Of a stretch of DNA of 64,000 bases, positions 1 to 8,624 are shown piece after piece. The stretch spans positions 124,001 through 188,000 of the forward strand of contig CAZFNS010000001.1 in assembly GCA_964520475.1 (NCBI GenBank), given 5' to 3'. The notes beneath the pieces are model-generated. The model did not search any database, was not told the DNA's origin, and saw nothing but the letters and a program-made list of their open reading frames with translations. A program made the translations under genes and the position numbers. Source of the stretch: Ruminobacter sp964520475. Its GTDB lineage: Bacteria; Pseudomonadota; Gammaproteobacteria; Enterobacterales; Succinivibrionaceae. Within the stretch, counting starts at the first letter, position 1. Each line of letters starts with the position of its first letter.

Positions 1-123
1 ATCGGTGTTTTCCGTGAGGAAATACACCCGGTTGAATCTCGCGGCTATGGTGGCTGCCGAGATGATCATCAGCGCGATGGCGAGCATGACCACCAGCAGC
101 GCGGCTCCCCTGTTTCTTTTCAT
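1..123 (-). CDS. gspK: Type II secretion minor pseudopilin GspK (N-terminal fragment)
   Basis: The first 41 codons of a minor pseudopilin are visible before the window edge. The start is MKRNRGAALLVVMLAIALM: a short basic leader, a Gly at the prepilin cleavage site, then a hydrophobic helix without the Glu5 that other pilins carry, as is typical of GspK. GspK caps the T2SS pseudopilus with GspI and GspJ. Its ATG overlaps the gspJ stop in an ATGA, so translation is probably coupled. The remainder, and gspL/M, should lie beyond coordinate 1. Confidence 0.85.
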   Translation of the reverse strand, partial: MKRNRGAALLVVMLAIALMIISAATIAARFNRVYFLTENTD

Positions 124-725
124 CGGTGTTCACCGGCGGCGACGTAGACGATTTTCTCAATCTCGCCGTAATCGGCGAGCTCCAGTTTGATTTTTATTCC
201 CCCGGGCAGCGACAGCCGGTTCTGCATGTCCTTGGTCCAGGCTCCCGAACGGTAAAACTCCAGCTCGAACTTCTCCACGCCCGAGAGGATGTCCTCGAAC
301 GCCGGCTCGTACCCGATCACGGTGTCGGGGAACGGGTAAACGGCCCGCTGCAGGCTCTTGTCCTTGAGCCGGTACCAGACCCGGGCGATCTCGCCGCGCG
401 GCAGCAGGGCCCCGGGGTTCAGGCTGCCGGCCGTGACGAAGGATATGCCGGCGTTGTCCGACTGGTACTTGTCCTCCCCGTACTCGATGACCGACTTCGC
501 CTCCGAGCCGGTGAACCGGGACTGCCGCGGCACGGCCTGCGTGAAATCCCGGTCCATCACGGCGAAGGCCTTCTGCAGCTCCATGAGCCGCGACGCGTTC
601 TCCTCCACGGTCTCGTCGGCGGTCAGCACTCCCGACATTATCATGAAGGTGGCCTGGGCGAGCACCGCCATAATCACGATTGAAAGCAGAACCTCAATCA
701 GCGTAAATCCCCGGATCCGGCTCAT
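120..725 (-). CDS. gspJ: Type II secretion minor pseudopilin GspJ
   Basis: This 201-residue prepilin-like protein begins MSRIRGFTLIEVLLSIVIMA, a class III signal with Gly at -1, Phe at +1 and Glu at +5, followed by one hydrophobic alpha-1 helix. GspJ forms the tip complex of the T2SS pseudopilus with GspI and GspK in the inner membrane and periplasm. Length and position between gspI and gspK match the family. It is the eighth gene of the gspC-K operon; the stop overlaps gspK by 4 bp and it starts 1 bp after gspI ends. Confidence 0.9.
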   Translation of the reverse strand: MSRIRGFTLIEVLLSIVIMAVLAQATFMIMSGVLTADETVEENASRLMELQKAFAVMDRDFTQAVPRQSRFTGSEAKSVIEYGEDKYQSDNAGISFVTAGSLNPGALLPRGEIARVWYRLKDKSLQRAVYPFPDTVIGYEPAFEDILSGVEKFELEFYRSGAWTKDMQNRLSLPGGIKIKLELADYGEIEKIVYVAAGEHR

Positions 726-726
726 G

Positions 727-1095
727 CTATCTGCTCACATAGGTCCGCATGTAGCCGACCGGGGAGCCGGAGCCGGTTTTCCGGGTGGTGTAAACCTCGA
801 CCTCGAGCGACTTGAAATCGGGATCCTGGGTGTTCTGGCCCCGGTACCGGTAGTACCAGGTCTTCCCGGCCAGATCCTGCTTGTCGTTCACCCAGCTGTT
901 GCTCGGCCAGGCTTTCGTCAGCTTGTACTGGCTCAGGACGTTGTCGGCCACCATCTGCGCGAAGTACGACTCCTCCATCCCGGTCAGCCCGTGGATGGTG
1001 TTGTAGACCACGTTCATGATCGCGCCGGCCGTCAGCGCGAACACCGCCAGGGCGACCATCACCTCCACCAGCGTCATGCCGCGCCGTCTCTTCAT
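727..1095 (-). CDS. gspI: Type II secretion minor pseudopilin GspI
   Basis: This short 122-residue pseudopilin starts MKRRRGMTLVEVMVALAVFA, with cleavage expected between Gly6 and Met7 and Glu at +5. GspI is the smallest minor pseudopilin and nucleates the GspI-J-K tip that starts pseudopilus assembly. It sits between gspH and gspJ as in other T2SS operons and overlaps the end of gspH by 4 bp, which suggests translational coupling. Residues after about 30 form the periplasmic globular part. Confidence 0.9.
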   Translation of the reverse strand: MKRRRGMTLVEVMVALAVFALTAGAIMNVVYNTIHGLTGMEESYFAQMVADNVLSQYKLTKAWPSNSWVNDKQDLAGKTWYYRYRGQNTQDPDFKSLEVEVYTTRKTGSGSPVGYMRTYVSR

Positions 1096-1721
1096 CTCAG
1101 TTTATCCTTCTCCGGGTCAAAAAGCCTGAACCTCCCGGTCTCGGCGCCGATGATCACGATGGGATCGTCCTTGTCGTCCTCTTTCCCGGGGATCAGCCTG
1201 AGCCTGAACGGGGTCGCCTCCCCCGTCGGGTAGAACAGCACCTGCGGCTGCTCCCGCAGGACGGCGTCCCGTTCCCGGCTTTCGAAATCCACCGCCTCCA
1301 GGGTTTCGTCCTTCGTTTCGACCCTGAGCCCGCCGACCCTGAGCTCCGCGGTTATGCCCTCGTCGAACTCCGTCGCCGTGTCCTCGTCCCCGGGGCGGTA
1401 GTCGATCCAGGAGAGCTTGTCCCAGTAGGTCTCGAACATCTGCTGCTCGATGCTCCGCGACGCGGTCTTTTTGTTCCCCCGCGGGCTGAGGTACAGGAAC
1501 CGGCAGCCGGTTTCCGTCACCTTGAGGCCGATGAGCCGGCCCTCCATGGCGGCCCGGTCCGACATTTCCTCCATCGTCATGACCAGCCTGCCGGCCTCTT
1601 CCCGGGCCCGGGCCGCGAGGCTGCCGTCCCCGGGCAGATTCACGGTGACGATCGCCGCGGTTATCCCGGCGATGAGGACGACCATCAGGACTTCCAGCAG
1701 CGTGAAGGCGTTGCGTCTCAT
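1092..1721 (-). CDS. gspH: Type II secretion minor pseudopilin GspH
   Basis: I place the start at the ATG at 1719-1721 because it yields a short prepilin leader (MRRNA then FTLLEVLMVV); the frame stays open far upstream but runs through gspG. The product is 209 residues with Glu at +5 of the mature protein. The -1 residue is Ala instead of the usual Gly. GspH lies beneath the I-J-K tip of the pseudopilus. It follows gspG after 35 bp and overlaps gspI by 4 bp. Residues 110-200 are highly charged and poorly conserved. Confidence 0.88.
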   Translation of the reverse strand: MRRNAFTLLEVLMVVLIAGITAAIVTVNLPGDGSLAARAREEAGRLVMTMEEMSDRAAMEGRLIGLKVTETGCRFLYLSPRGNKKTASRSIEQQMFETYWDKLSWIDYRPGDEDTATEFDEGITAELRVGGLRVETKDETLEAVDFESRERDAVLREQPQVLFYPTGEATPFRLRLIPGKEDDKDDPIVIIGAETGRFRLFDPEKDKLR

Positions 1722-1756
1722 GGCGGCACGACCCGTTCCGGGAACCCGCGCGGCGG

Positions 1757-2221
1757 TCAGCCGTTGGCGCAGCTTTCGAGGGTTTCCGTGGTCACGGCGT
1801 CGGCGTTCCAGTTGCCGATGTCGTCGCAGGTCCCGGCCTCGCCGTCGGGGCCGGCGCTGAAGACGTCGTAGCGCGCGCCGTGGTCGGAAGGAAGCTTGTA
1901 GTAGTAGGGGCTGCCCCAGGGATCGTCGGCGAGCTTTTCGATGTAGCCGCCGCTGCGGTACTTCTTGGGCACGGGGTTCGAGGAGGGCCTGGTCACGAGG
2001 GCCTGCAGCCCCTGATCCGTGGTCGGGTACCTTTTGACGTCCATGTTGTACATCTTGAGCGCCGTTTCGAGGCCCTGGATGTCGGTCTTCACCTTGCTGA
2101 TGTTCGCCTCGTCGAGGCTGCCCATGACGTTCGGCACGACCATGGCGGCGAGGAGGCCCAGGATGACGATGACCACCATTATTTCCAGAAGCGTGAAACC
2201 TTTCCTTTTTATATTTGACAT
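1757..2221 (-). CDS. gspG: Type II secretion major pseudopilin GspG
   Basis: This is the major subunit of the T2SS pseudopilus. The 154-residue product starts MSNIKRKG then FTLLEIMVVIVILGLLAAMV, the most conserved prepilin signature in the operon, with Gly-1, Phe+1 and Glu+5. The C-terminal half carries the family pattern LADDPWG-PY-Y and a calcium-loop-like end (GPDGEAGTCDDIGNW). The ATG at 2219-2221 is chosen because the leader must be short. It lies 41 bp after gspF, the largest gap inside the operon. Confidence 0.95.
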   Translation of the reverse strand: MSNIKRKGFTLLEIMVVIVILGLLAAMVVPNVMGSLDEANISKVKTDIQGLETALKMYNMDVKRYPTTDQGLQALVTRPSSNPVPKKYRSGGYIEKLADDPWGSPYYYKLPSDHGARYDVFSAGPDGEAGTCDDIGNWNADAVTTETLESCANG

Positions 2222-2262
2222 TTTGACTCCATAAAACACAAAGACTGCCGCGGTTAAACCGG

Positions 2263-3504
2263 TTATCCTCCAACCATTGTATTCATCTGCAGCAACGGTT
2301 GCAAAATAGATATTACTATAAAAAGAACAATTCCCGCCATCCCCACGATGAGCGCCGGCTCGAACACGGACAGCGCCATCGCGATGTTCCGCTTGAGCTC
2401 GTTGCTCTGGTTGTCGGCGGCGCGGCCGAGCATGCCGTCGAGCTCGCCGCTCTTCTCCCCGGAGGAGATCATGTGCAGCATCATGGGCGAGAACAGCCCC
2501 GTGTCGGAGAGCGAGCGGCTGAGACCCTTGCCCTCCCGCACCTTCTCGGCGGCGGCGTAGAGCTTTTCCTTGGCCACCAGGTTGGTCAGGGTGTCGCACG
2601 ACACCCGCATGCCCTCGATGAGCGGCACGGAACTCGCGTGCAGGATGCAGAGGGTCTGCGCGTACCGCGCGGTGTTGAGCGACCGGCTGACCCGCCCCGC
2701 CACCGGGATCCGGAGGATCAGCGCGTGCACCTTTTTCCGGAACGCCTCGTTCCTCATCGCGAAGGCGAAGGCGCAGACCGCGGCCGCGGCCGCCCCGGCC
2801 AGGATCAGGCCGTTGTTCTTGACGAAGTCCGACAGGGCGATCATGAACATGGTGGATTTGGGCAGGGTCGCCTTCATGTGCGTGAACTGCTCGACCACCT
2901 TCGGGACCACGGTGGAAAGGAGGATGGCTATCACCGACACGGCGACGATCGTCAGCACCGTCGGGTAAATCATCGCCTGGATCACCTTCGCCTTCAGTTC
3001 CTGCTTGTTTTCGGTGTAGTCCGCGAGCCTTTCGAGGACCTCGTCGAGGTGGCCGGACCGCTCCCCGGCGGCCACCATGGACACGTACAGGTCGTCGAAC
3101 ACCTTCGGGAACCGGCGCATGGAGTCCGCGAGGGTCAGCCCCTCGCAGACCTTTTCGCGGACCGCGCCGATGATGGCGGCGTGCCTGGGGTTCTCGCACT
3201 GCTGCGCCACGGCCCTGAGCGTCTCCTCGAGCGGCATGGCGGCCGACACCAGCGTGGAGATCTGCCGGGTCACAAGGCACAGGCCGGAATTGGACATGCG
3301 CGGCTCGAAAAAGCCCCCGATCGGGGAGCCGCGCGTCCCCGCCCCGCCGGACGCGCCCTTGCGGCCGGAGCTTTCCCGCAGCTCCACCGGGATAAGGCCC
3401 ATCTCCCTGATCTTCGCGCGGGCGCTTTTGACGTTGTCCGCCTCGACGGAGCCTTTTTTGGCTTTTCCGGACCTGTCCGAGGCCGTGTACTGGAACGCCG
3501 GCAT
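2263..3504 (-). CDS. gspF: Type II secretion inner-membrane platform protein GspF
   Basis: GspF is the polytopic inner-membrane platform protein that couples the GspE ATPase to pseudopilus assembly. The 413-residue product has two repeated GspF cytoplasmic domains, each followed by hydrophobic segments (near residues 170-205, 225-245 and 375-405). The repeats include TRQISTLVSAAMPLEETL and ARYAQTLCILHASSVPLIEG. Length is normal. It starts 1 bp after the gspE stop. Confidence 0.95.
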   Translation of the reverse strand: MPAFQYTASDRSGKAKKGSVEADNVKSARAKIREMGLIPVELRESSGRKGASGGAGTRGSPIGGFFEPRMSNSGLCLVTRQISTLVSAAMPLEETLRAVAQQCENPRHAAIIGAVREKVCEGLTLADSMRRFPKVFDDLYVSMVAAGERSGHLDEVLERLADYTENKQELKAKVIQAMIYPTVLTIVAVSVIAILLSTVVPKVVEQFTHMKATLPKSTMFMIALSDFVKNNGLILAGAAAAAVCAFAFAMRNEAFRKKVHALILRIPVAGRVSRSLNTARYAQTLCILHASSVPLIEGMRVSCDTLTNLVAKEKLYAAAEKVREGKGLSRSLSDTGLFSPMMLHMISSGEKSGELDGMLGRAADNQSNELKRNIAMALSVFEPALIVGMAGIVLFIVISILQPLLQMNTMVGG

Positions 3505-3505
3505 G

Positions 3506-5113
3506 TCACAGCTCCCCGCTCGTCACGCGCATGACCTCCTCGAGCGAGGTTATGCCGGCGAGGACCTTGGAAAAGCCGTCGTCGCGGATCGTCGGGGTGT
3601 ACGGGCGCACCACCTTCTCGATGGCCACCTCGCCCTCCGGGCTGTGGATGGCGGACTGCACCTCGGCGTTCACCTCCACCAGCTCGTGGATGCCGCAGCG
3701 GCCCCGGTACCCGGTCTGATTGCACTCGCCGCAGCCCGCGGGCCGGAAGATGGGCGCGGGCTCCTTAAGGCCGAGCAGGCGCATCTCGTGCTCCGTGGTC
3801 ACGGAGGCTTTCTTGCAGTGCGGGCACAGGGTGCGGACCAGGCGCTGCGCCAGCACGGCGATGAGGGAAGTCGAAAGCAGGAACGGCTCGATCCCCATGT
3901 CCTTGAGACGGGTGATGGCGCCGACGGCCGTGTTGGTGTGCAGGGTCGACAGCACCAGATGGCCGGTGAGCGACGCCTGCACCGCGATCTCGGCCGTCTC
4001 GTGGTCGCGGATCTCGCCGATCATCACCACGTCGGGGTCCTGGCGCAGGATGGCCCGGAGCGCCCGGGCGAACGTCATGTCCACCTTGGTGTTCACCGGG
4101 GTCTGGCCGATGCCCTCCAGCTCGTACTCGACGGGATCCTCCACGGTGAGGATGTTCCGGTCCTTGGTGTTGATCTCGGAGATGGCCGCGTACAGGGTCG
4201 TGCTCTTGCCCGAGCCGGTGGGGCCCGTCACCAGGATGATGCCGTGGGGCATGCGGATGAGCCGGCCGATCTTGCCGGCGATGGCGGGCGTCATGCCGAG
4301 CTGCCCGAGCTCGAGCCTGACGCTGTTTTTGTCCAGGAGACGCATGACCACGCGCTCGTTGTAGCTGGTGGGGATGGTGGACACGCGCACGTCCACGGTC
4401 TTGCCGCCCACCACCAGGGAAATGCGGCCGTCCTGGGGGATCCTCTTCTCGGAGATGTCCAGCTTGGCCATGACCTTGACGCGCGAGATCAGGTACGGGG
4501 TGAATTTCCTTTCCAGGGAGATGTTCTCGTGCAGGACGCCGTCCACCCGGAACCTGATCACCAGCTTGTTCTCGTACGGCTCGATGTGGATGTCGGAAGC
4601 CTCTTCCTTGACCGCCTGCGCGAGCATGGCGTTGATGAAGCGCACCATCGGGGCGTTTTCGCTGTTGTCGAGCAGGTCGGCCTTGTTCAGGTCGTCGGCC
4701 AGGCTCAGGTCCTCCACGTCGGCGCCCATGTCGCTCGCGATCCGCTGCGCCTCGGAGTCGTCGTTCTGGTACCGCTCCATGAGGAGGTTGTCGAATTCGT
4801 CCCCGCCGAGCGGCGTCAGCCGGAAATTCCTCCGGGCGAACCTTTTTATTTCCAGGAGCACGGGCAGCGGCGGCTTTTCCTTGAAGCACAGCTCGAGCCC
4901 GTCCGCGTTCCGCCGGAGCACCACCCCGTTGTCCCGGGCGAAGGCGAACGGCAGCCGGCATTCCCCGCCGGAATCGTCCCGCTCGAGCTCGGCGATGAGC
5001 TCCCCGGCCGGGTCGGCGGACGTCCCGCCCTCCGGGGACTCCTCCCCGCCCGGAACCGGGACCGGACCCGGGAGTTCATCCCCGGCCGGCGCGAAATCTC
5101 CCGCCCCGGTCAT
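3506..5113 (-). CDS. gspE: Type II secretion ATPase GspE
   Basis: This cytoplasmic ATPase powers pseudopilus extension. The 535-residue protein has an acidic, Pro/Gly-rich N-terminal tail of about 50 residues, an N1E domain, and a C-terminal AAA+ core. Visible motifs are Walker A GPTGSGKS at 297-304, the Asp box around 324-330, Walker B DVVMIGEIRD at 361-370, and a tetracysteine zinc site (Cys430, 433, 461, 464). It overlaps the gspD stop by 4 bp (ATGA). MshE in the pilus locus is a paralogue; neighbours gspD and gspF identify this copy as GspE. Confidence 0.96.
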   Translation of the reverse strand: MTGAGDFAPAGDELPGPVPVPGGEESPEGGTSADPAGELIAELERDDSGGECRLPFAFARDNGVVLRRNADGLELCFKEKPPLPVLLEIKRFARRNFRLTPLGGDEFDNLLMERYQNDDSEAQRIASDMGADVEDLSLADDLNKADLLDNSENAPMVRFINAMLAQAVKEEASDIHIEPYENKLVIRFRVDGVLHENISLERKFTPYLISRVKVMAKLDISEKRIPQDGRISLVVGGKTVDVRVSTIPTSYNERVVMRLLDKNSVRLELGQLGMTPAIAGKIGRLIRMPHGIILVTGPTGSGKSTTLYAAISEINTKDRNILTVEDPVEYELEGIGQTPVNTKVDMTFARALRAILRQDPDVVMIGEIRDHETAEIAVQASLTGHLVLSTLHTNTAVGAITRLKDMGIEPFLLSTSLIAVLAQRLVRTLCPHCKKASVTTEHEMRLLGLKEPAPIFRPAGCGECNQTGYRGRCGIHELVEVNAEVQSAIHSPEGEVAIEKVVRPYTPTIRDDGFSKVLAGITSLEEVMRVTSGEL

Positions 5114-7092
5114 AGGCCCTCCCCGGGCGCGGCCGCGCCGTCCCCCGTTCCGGAGCCGCTCACCTCCTGGATGACGTCGGGGCCGATGACGATGGTCGAG
5201 TCCAGCGCCGGCATCACGGGGGCCCGGAGGTTCACCGGCAGGAGCCGGATGCCCTTTTTGCTCCGCTCCGTCTGCTCGTCCCGGTACAGCGTGTATTTGG
5301 AAGACGACAGCGCCGAATATTCGTCGTCGTTGCGCAGGATGATCGGATGCAGGAACACCATCAGGTTCCTCTTCTCGTAGGTGCTCGAGGTGTATTTGAA
5401 CATTTCGCCGATCAGCGGGAGATCCCCGAGGAAGGGAACCTTGGACACGCTTTCGAGGGTCTTGGTGTCCATGAGGCCGCCGAGCACCACCGTGTCCCCG
5501 CTTCGCACGAGCACGGAGTTCTTGATGGTGCGCACGTCGAAGGTGGCGCCGTTTTCGTTGCTCGCGCTGCTGCTGCTGACGCTCGACACCTCCTGCTCCA
5601 GGGTCAGGAGGACGCTGTCGCCCTCGTTGATCTGCGGCACGAATTTAAGCTTGGTGCCCACGGTCTTGCGCTCGATGGTGTCGTAGCGCACGGACGCGTC
5701 GGACGTGCTGGTCTGGGTGCCCGTCTTGACCGGCACCTCCTGGCCGACGTTGAACTCGGCCTCCTCGTTGTCGAGAGTGATGATGCTCGGCGTGGAGAGC
5801 ACGTCGTTCTTGGAATCGGACTGCACCATGGTCAGGAGGCCGAACCAGTTGCCCTTGTAGAAGCCGACGCCCATGCCGTTGATCCGCCCGAAGGATTCTT
5901 CGAGATCGTTCACCAGGCCCGTGACCGGCACGTCGCTGTCCGTGAACTGGACCACGCCGCCGATCTGGTCCTTGTGCGCCATGCCCCACTGGATGCCGAG
6001 GCTCGCGCCGGTGCTGTCGGTCATTTCGACGATGATGGCCTCGACGAGCACCTGGGCCCGCTTGATGTCCAGCTTGCGGATTATCTCCTCCATCTCCCTG
6101 ATGTGGTTGGGCTCGGCGTTGACGATGATCGAATTGGTCGCCTCGTTGCTGTACAGGTTGATTTTGGACGCGGTCGCGGTGCCGTTGGACGCCGCGCCCT
6201 CGGTGCCGGAAAGCGATTTGCTGAGGCCGGTGAGGGTTTCCATCACGTCCTCGGCCTTGGCGTATTTAAGGTAAAAAACCCGGGTGTTCCCCGACGAGGC
6301 CTGCTCCCGGTCGAGCTTGACGATGATCTTGATGACCCGCTCCCGGGCCCGCGGCTCGCCGGAAACGACCACGGAGTTCGTCCGCTCGTCGGCGACCATT
6401 TTGGGCGTCAGCAGCGCCGCGGCGGAATTTTTGGTGGAGTCGTCCTTGATTATCGCGGTGACGACCCGCACCACCTCGGCCGCCGAGGCGTGCTCGAGCC
6501 TGACAATCTCCACTTCCTGGTTGCCGGCCTTGTCGACCCTGCTCACGATGTCGGCGAGCCGGTTGACCACCTGCGCGCGCCCGGTTATGAGCAGGACGTT
6601 GGAAGGCTCGTAGTGCACCACGTTGCCGGCGCCCTGGTTGTCGATGAGTCCCCGGAGCAGCGGCGAAAGCTCGCGCACGTTCACGTTGCGCACCGGGATG
6701 ACCCGGGTGATCATCTCGTCGCCCATGCCGCCGATCTCGCTGACGGGCACCCCGGCGGTCTTGGCCACCGCCGAGCGCACGACTTTGTACACGTTGTGGT
6801 CCGTCTCCACCACCGCGTAGCCGTACACCTCGAGAACGCTCAGGAAAAACTGGTAGTACTGCTCCTCGTTGAGCAGATCGTAGCTGCGGACGTTGATCTT
6901 GCCCCTGACGGCCGGATCCACGATGAAGTTCCGGTTGAGGTTCCTGCCGACCGTGTTGATGAATTCGGTGATGTCCGTGCCCTTGAAACTCGCCGAAAAT
7001 TCGGCGGCGGGAACGGGACCGGCCGCGGCGAGCAGCGCCGCGGCCAGGGCCAGCAGCCGGAAGGTTCTCCGTATTCCGTTAAAGTTCGTCAT
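5110..7092 (-). CDS. gspD: Type II secretion outer-membrane secretin GspD
   Basis: GspD forms the outer-membrane channel of the T2SS. The 660-residue precursor has a Sec signal peptide (about residues 1-29, ending PVPAA), an N0 domain, three secretin N repeats to about residue 330, and the secretin core ending with VLGGLMDTKTLESVSKVPFL and a TLMVFLHP-type strand. A Ser-rich stretch (SSVSSSSASNENG) lies in the core. About 60 C-terminal residues could serve as a pilotin-binding region, but no pilotin gene is in view. It is 8 bp downstream of gspC. Confidence 0.95.
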   Translation of the reverse strand: MTNFNGIRRTFRLLALAAALLAAAGPVPAAEFSASFKGTDITEFINTVGRNLNRNFIVDPAVRGKINVRSYDLLNEEQYYQFFLSVLEVYGYAVVETDHNVYKVVRSAVAKTAGVPVSEIGGMGDEMITRVIPVRNVNVRELSPLLRGLIDNQGAGNVVHYEPSNVLLITGRAQVVNRLADIVSRVDKAGNQEVEIVRLEHASAAEVVRVVTAIIKDDSTKNSAAALLTPKMVADERTNSVVVSGEPRARERVIKIIVKLDREQASSGNTRVFYLKYAKAEDVMETLTGLSKSLSGTEGAASNGTATASKINLYSNEATNSIIVNAEPNHIREMEEIIRKLDIKRAQVLVEAIIVEMTDSTGASLGIQWGMAHKDQIGGVVQFTDSDVPVTGLVNDLEESFGRINGMGVGFYKGNWFGLLTMVQSDSKNDVLSTPSIITLDNEEAEFNVGQEVPVKTGTQTSTSDASVRYDTIERKTVGTKLKFVPQINEGDSVLLTLEQEVSSVSSSSASNENGATFDVRTIKNSVLVRSGDTVVLGGLMDTKTLESVSKVPFLGDLPLIGEMFKYTSSTYEKRNLMVFLHPIILRNDDEYSALSSSKYTLYRDEQTERSKKGIRLLPVNLRAPVMPALDSTIVIGPDVIQEVSGSGTGDGAAAPGEGL

Positions 7093-7100
7093 CGCGCCCG

Positions 7101-8060
7101 CTACTCCGTTTCCAGGACGACGGTTTCCAGGCCGCCGTCTCTTCTGACCACCACATTGATCCGCGTCATGTTCTGCAGCTCGCCCATCACCGCCATGGCC
7201 TGCCCGTTGTCGGTCAGATCGTACCCGTTGATTTCCACGGCTATGTCCCCGCTTCTGAGCCCGGCGTCGATGAACAGCTTGCCCTCCGGCCCCGGCGTCA
7301 GCTCATAGCCGACGATTTTGCCTTTTTCCATGGCCGGCTTGATATTAATGTAATTGAACAGGTTGCCGGGATTGCTGAGCAGCTCGGTGCGCACGTTTTT
7401 GAGCTCCTCTTTCGCGGGGCTCTTCTTCTTCCCCTCTTCCTTCGCCGGCTCCGGCGGCGGGGGCTCGTAGGCGTCCTCGTCGAACTTCACCACTTCCTCG
7501 ACGCCGCCGTTGCGGATGATGATTTCGCCGGGCTTGATCCGCTCGACGACCGCCGCGGTGCCCTCGATTTTGTCGCCGGCCGCGTAGGTGCCCTCCGTCC
7601 CTTTGGAGATGAAGGCGGCGGCGCCCCGCGACTCGTCGGAGCTGTACGCTATCCCGGTGATCTTAATGTCCAGCTTCGAGCGGCGCGGCTGCCCGTTCGC
7701 CGCCCGGGCCGCGTCCCGCGCCGGGCCCCCGCCGAACAGGAAATAATCGCCGAGCCTGACGCTCTTGCGCGCGCGGGGATCCCGGATCGCCTTAAGCTCG
7801 TCGGGCGTCAGGCCGGCCAGGGCTCCGCCCCCGGACGGCATCCTGTTCCAAAAAAAAACGGCCGCCTCGTAGCAGACCACGACGCTCAAAAGATAAAACA
7901 AATACGCGGAAATTTTTGTATAATATCTGGCGCGGTCCGGCGCGGGCCCGGCCTTGCCGGGGACGCCGGCGCCGGTTTCGCCGGTTTCGCCGGACGGCGG
8001 GTCGTCGACTGTTTCTCCTTTTTTGTTCAGGAGCGACCCGAACGCTTTAGCCAAAAACAT
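7101..8060 (-). CDS. gspC: Type II secretion inner-membrane protein GspC (PDZ type)
   Basis: This is the first gene of the T2SS operon. The 319-residue protein has a cytoplasmic Gly/Pro-rich N-terminus, one transmembrane helix at about 51-70, a homology region that contacts the secretin N0 domain (about 90-170), a Glu/Lys/Pro-rich linker, and a C-terminal PDZ-like domain from about 245 (LFIDAGLRSGDIAVEINGYD). GspC links the inner-membrane platform to GspD and contributes to substrate choice. A plausible promoter lies at 8119-8147. Confidence 0.92.
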   Translation of the reverse strand: MFLAKAFGSLLNKKGETVDDPPSGETGETGAGVPGKAGPAPDRARYYTKISAYLFYLLSVVVCYEAAVFFWNRMPSGGGALAGLTPDELKAIRDPRARKSVRLGDYFLFGGGPARDAARAANGQPRRSKLDIKITGIAYSSDESRGAAAFISKGTEGTYAAGDKIEGTAAVVERIKPGEIIIRNGGVEEVVKFDEDAYEPPPPEPAKEEGKKKSPAKEELKNVRTELLSNPGNLFNYINIKPAMEKGKIVGYELTPGPEGKLFIDAGLRSGDIAVEINGYDLTDNGQAMAVMGELQNMTRINVVVRRDGGLETVVLETE

Positions 8061-8118
8061 AGACCCCCGCTCCCCGTAAAAATATTTTTACAGCGTAATC
8101 GTACGAAACGCATTGCCT

Positions 8119-8147
8119 ATTGTAAAATGATTAACACTTTTTTTCAC
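8119..8147 (-). promoter_or_regulatory. Candidate sigma-70 promoter of the gspC-K operon
   Basis: On the minus strand, GTGAAA (8142-8147), a 17-bp spacer and TACAAT (8119-8124) match the -35 and -10 consensus at 4/6 and 5/6. Transcription would start near 8112, about 50 nt before the gspC ATG. The 120-bp region shared with hslR is much richer in A+T than the flanking genes. Confidence 0.45.
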
Positions 8148-8180
8148 TGATTTTCAATAAAAATCACCAAAACAGCAGAT

Positions 8181-8624
8181 ATGCCAGAAGCTCCGCGACC
8201 GAACGTCAGACTCGACAAATGGCTCTGGGCCGCCCGTTTTTACAAAACCCGGTCAATATCGAAAGACATGATCGAGGGCGGGAAAGTTCATTACAACGGC
8301 TCCCGGGCCAAGCCGGGCAAAATCGTGGAAACCGGGGCGCTGATCGGGCTGTGGCAGGGCTTCGTCAGAATCGAGGTGGTCGTGCGGGCCCTCTCGGACC
8401 GGCGGGGCAACGCGGCCGCGGCGCGCCTGCTGTACGAGGAGACGCCCGAGAGCCTGGCCAGGCGGGAGGAGCGGGACCGGGAGCGCCGCGCGGGGGCGCT
8501 GTTCGCGCCTCACCCGGAAAGCAAGCCGGACAAGAAGCAGCGCCGGCAGCTCCTGAAAATAAAGCACGGCCCGGCCGTTCCGGGCCAGGGGGGACCGGCG
8601 GTCCCCGGGGAGGACGGACAATGA
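8181..8624 (+). CDS. hslR: Heat shock protein 15 HslR (S4-domain ribosome rescue factor)
   Basis: HslR binds stalled 50S subunits that still carry a nascent peptidyl-tRNA. The 147-residue protein opens with an S4 RNA-binding domain (VRLDKWLWAARFYKTRS, then GGKVHYNG-RAKPG), close to the E. coli protein of 133 residues. The C-terminal part is basic and then Gly/Pro-rich (GPAVPGQGG repeats), which adds about 15 residues. The stop overlaps the hslO start by 4 bp, so this is the usual hslR-hslO pair. Confidence 0.93.
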   Translation: MPEAPRPNVRLDKWLWAARFYKTRSISKDMIEGGKVHYNGSRAKPGKIVETGALIGLWQGFVRIEVVVRALSDRRGNAAAARLLYEETPESLARREERDRERRAGALFAPHPESKPDKKQRRQLLKIKHGPAVPGQGGPAVPGEDGQ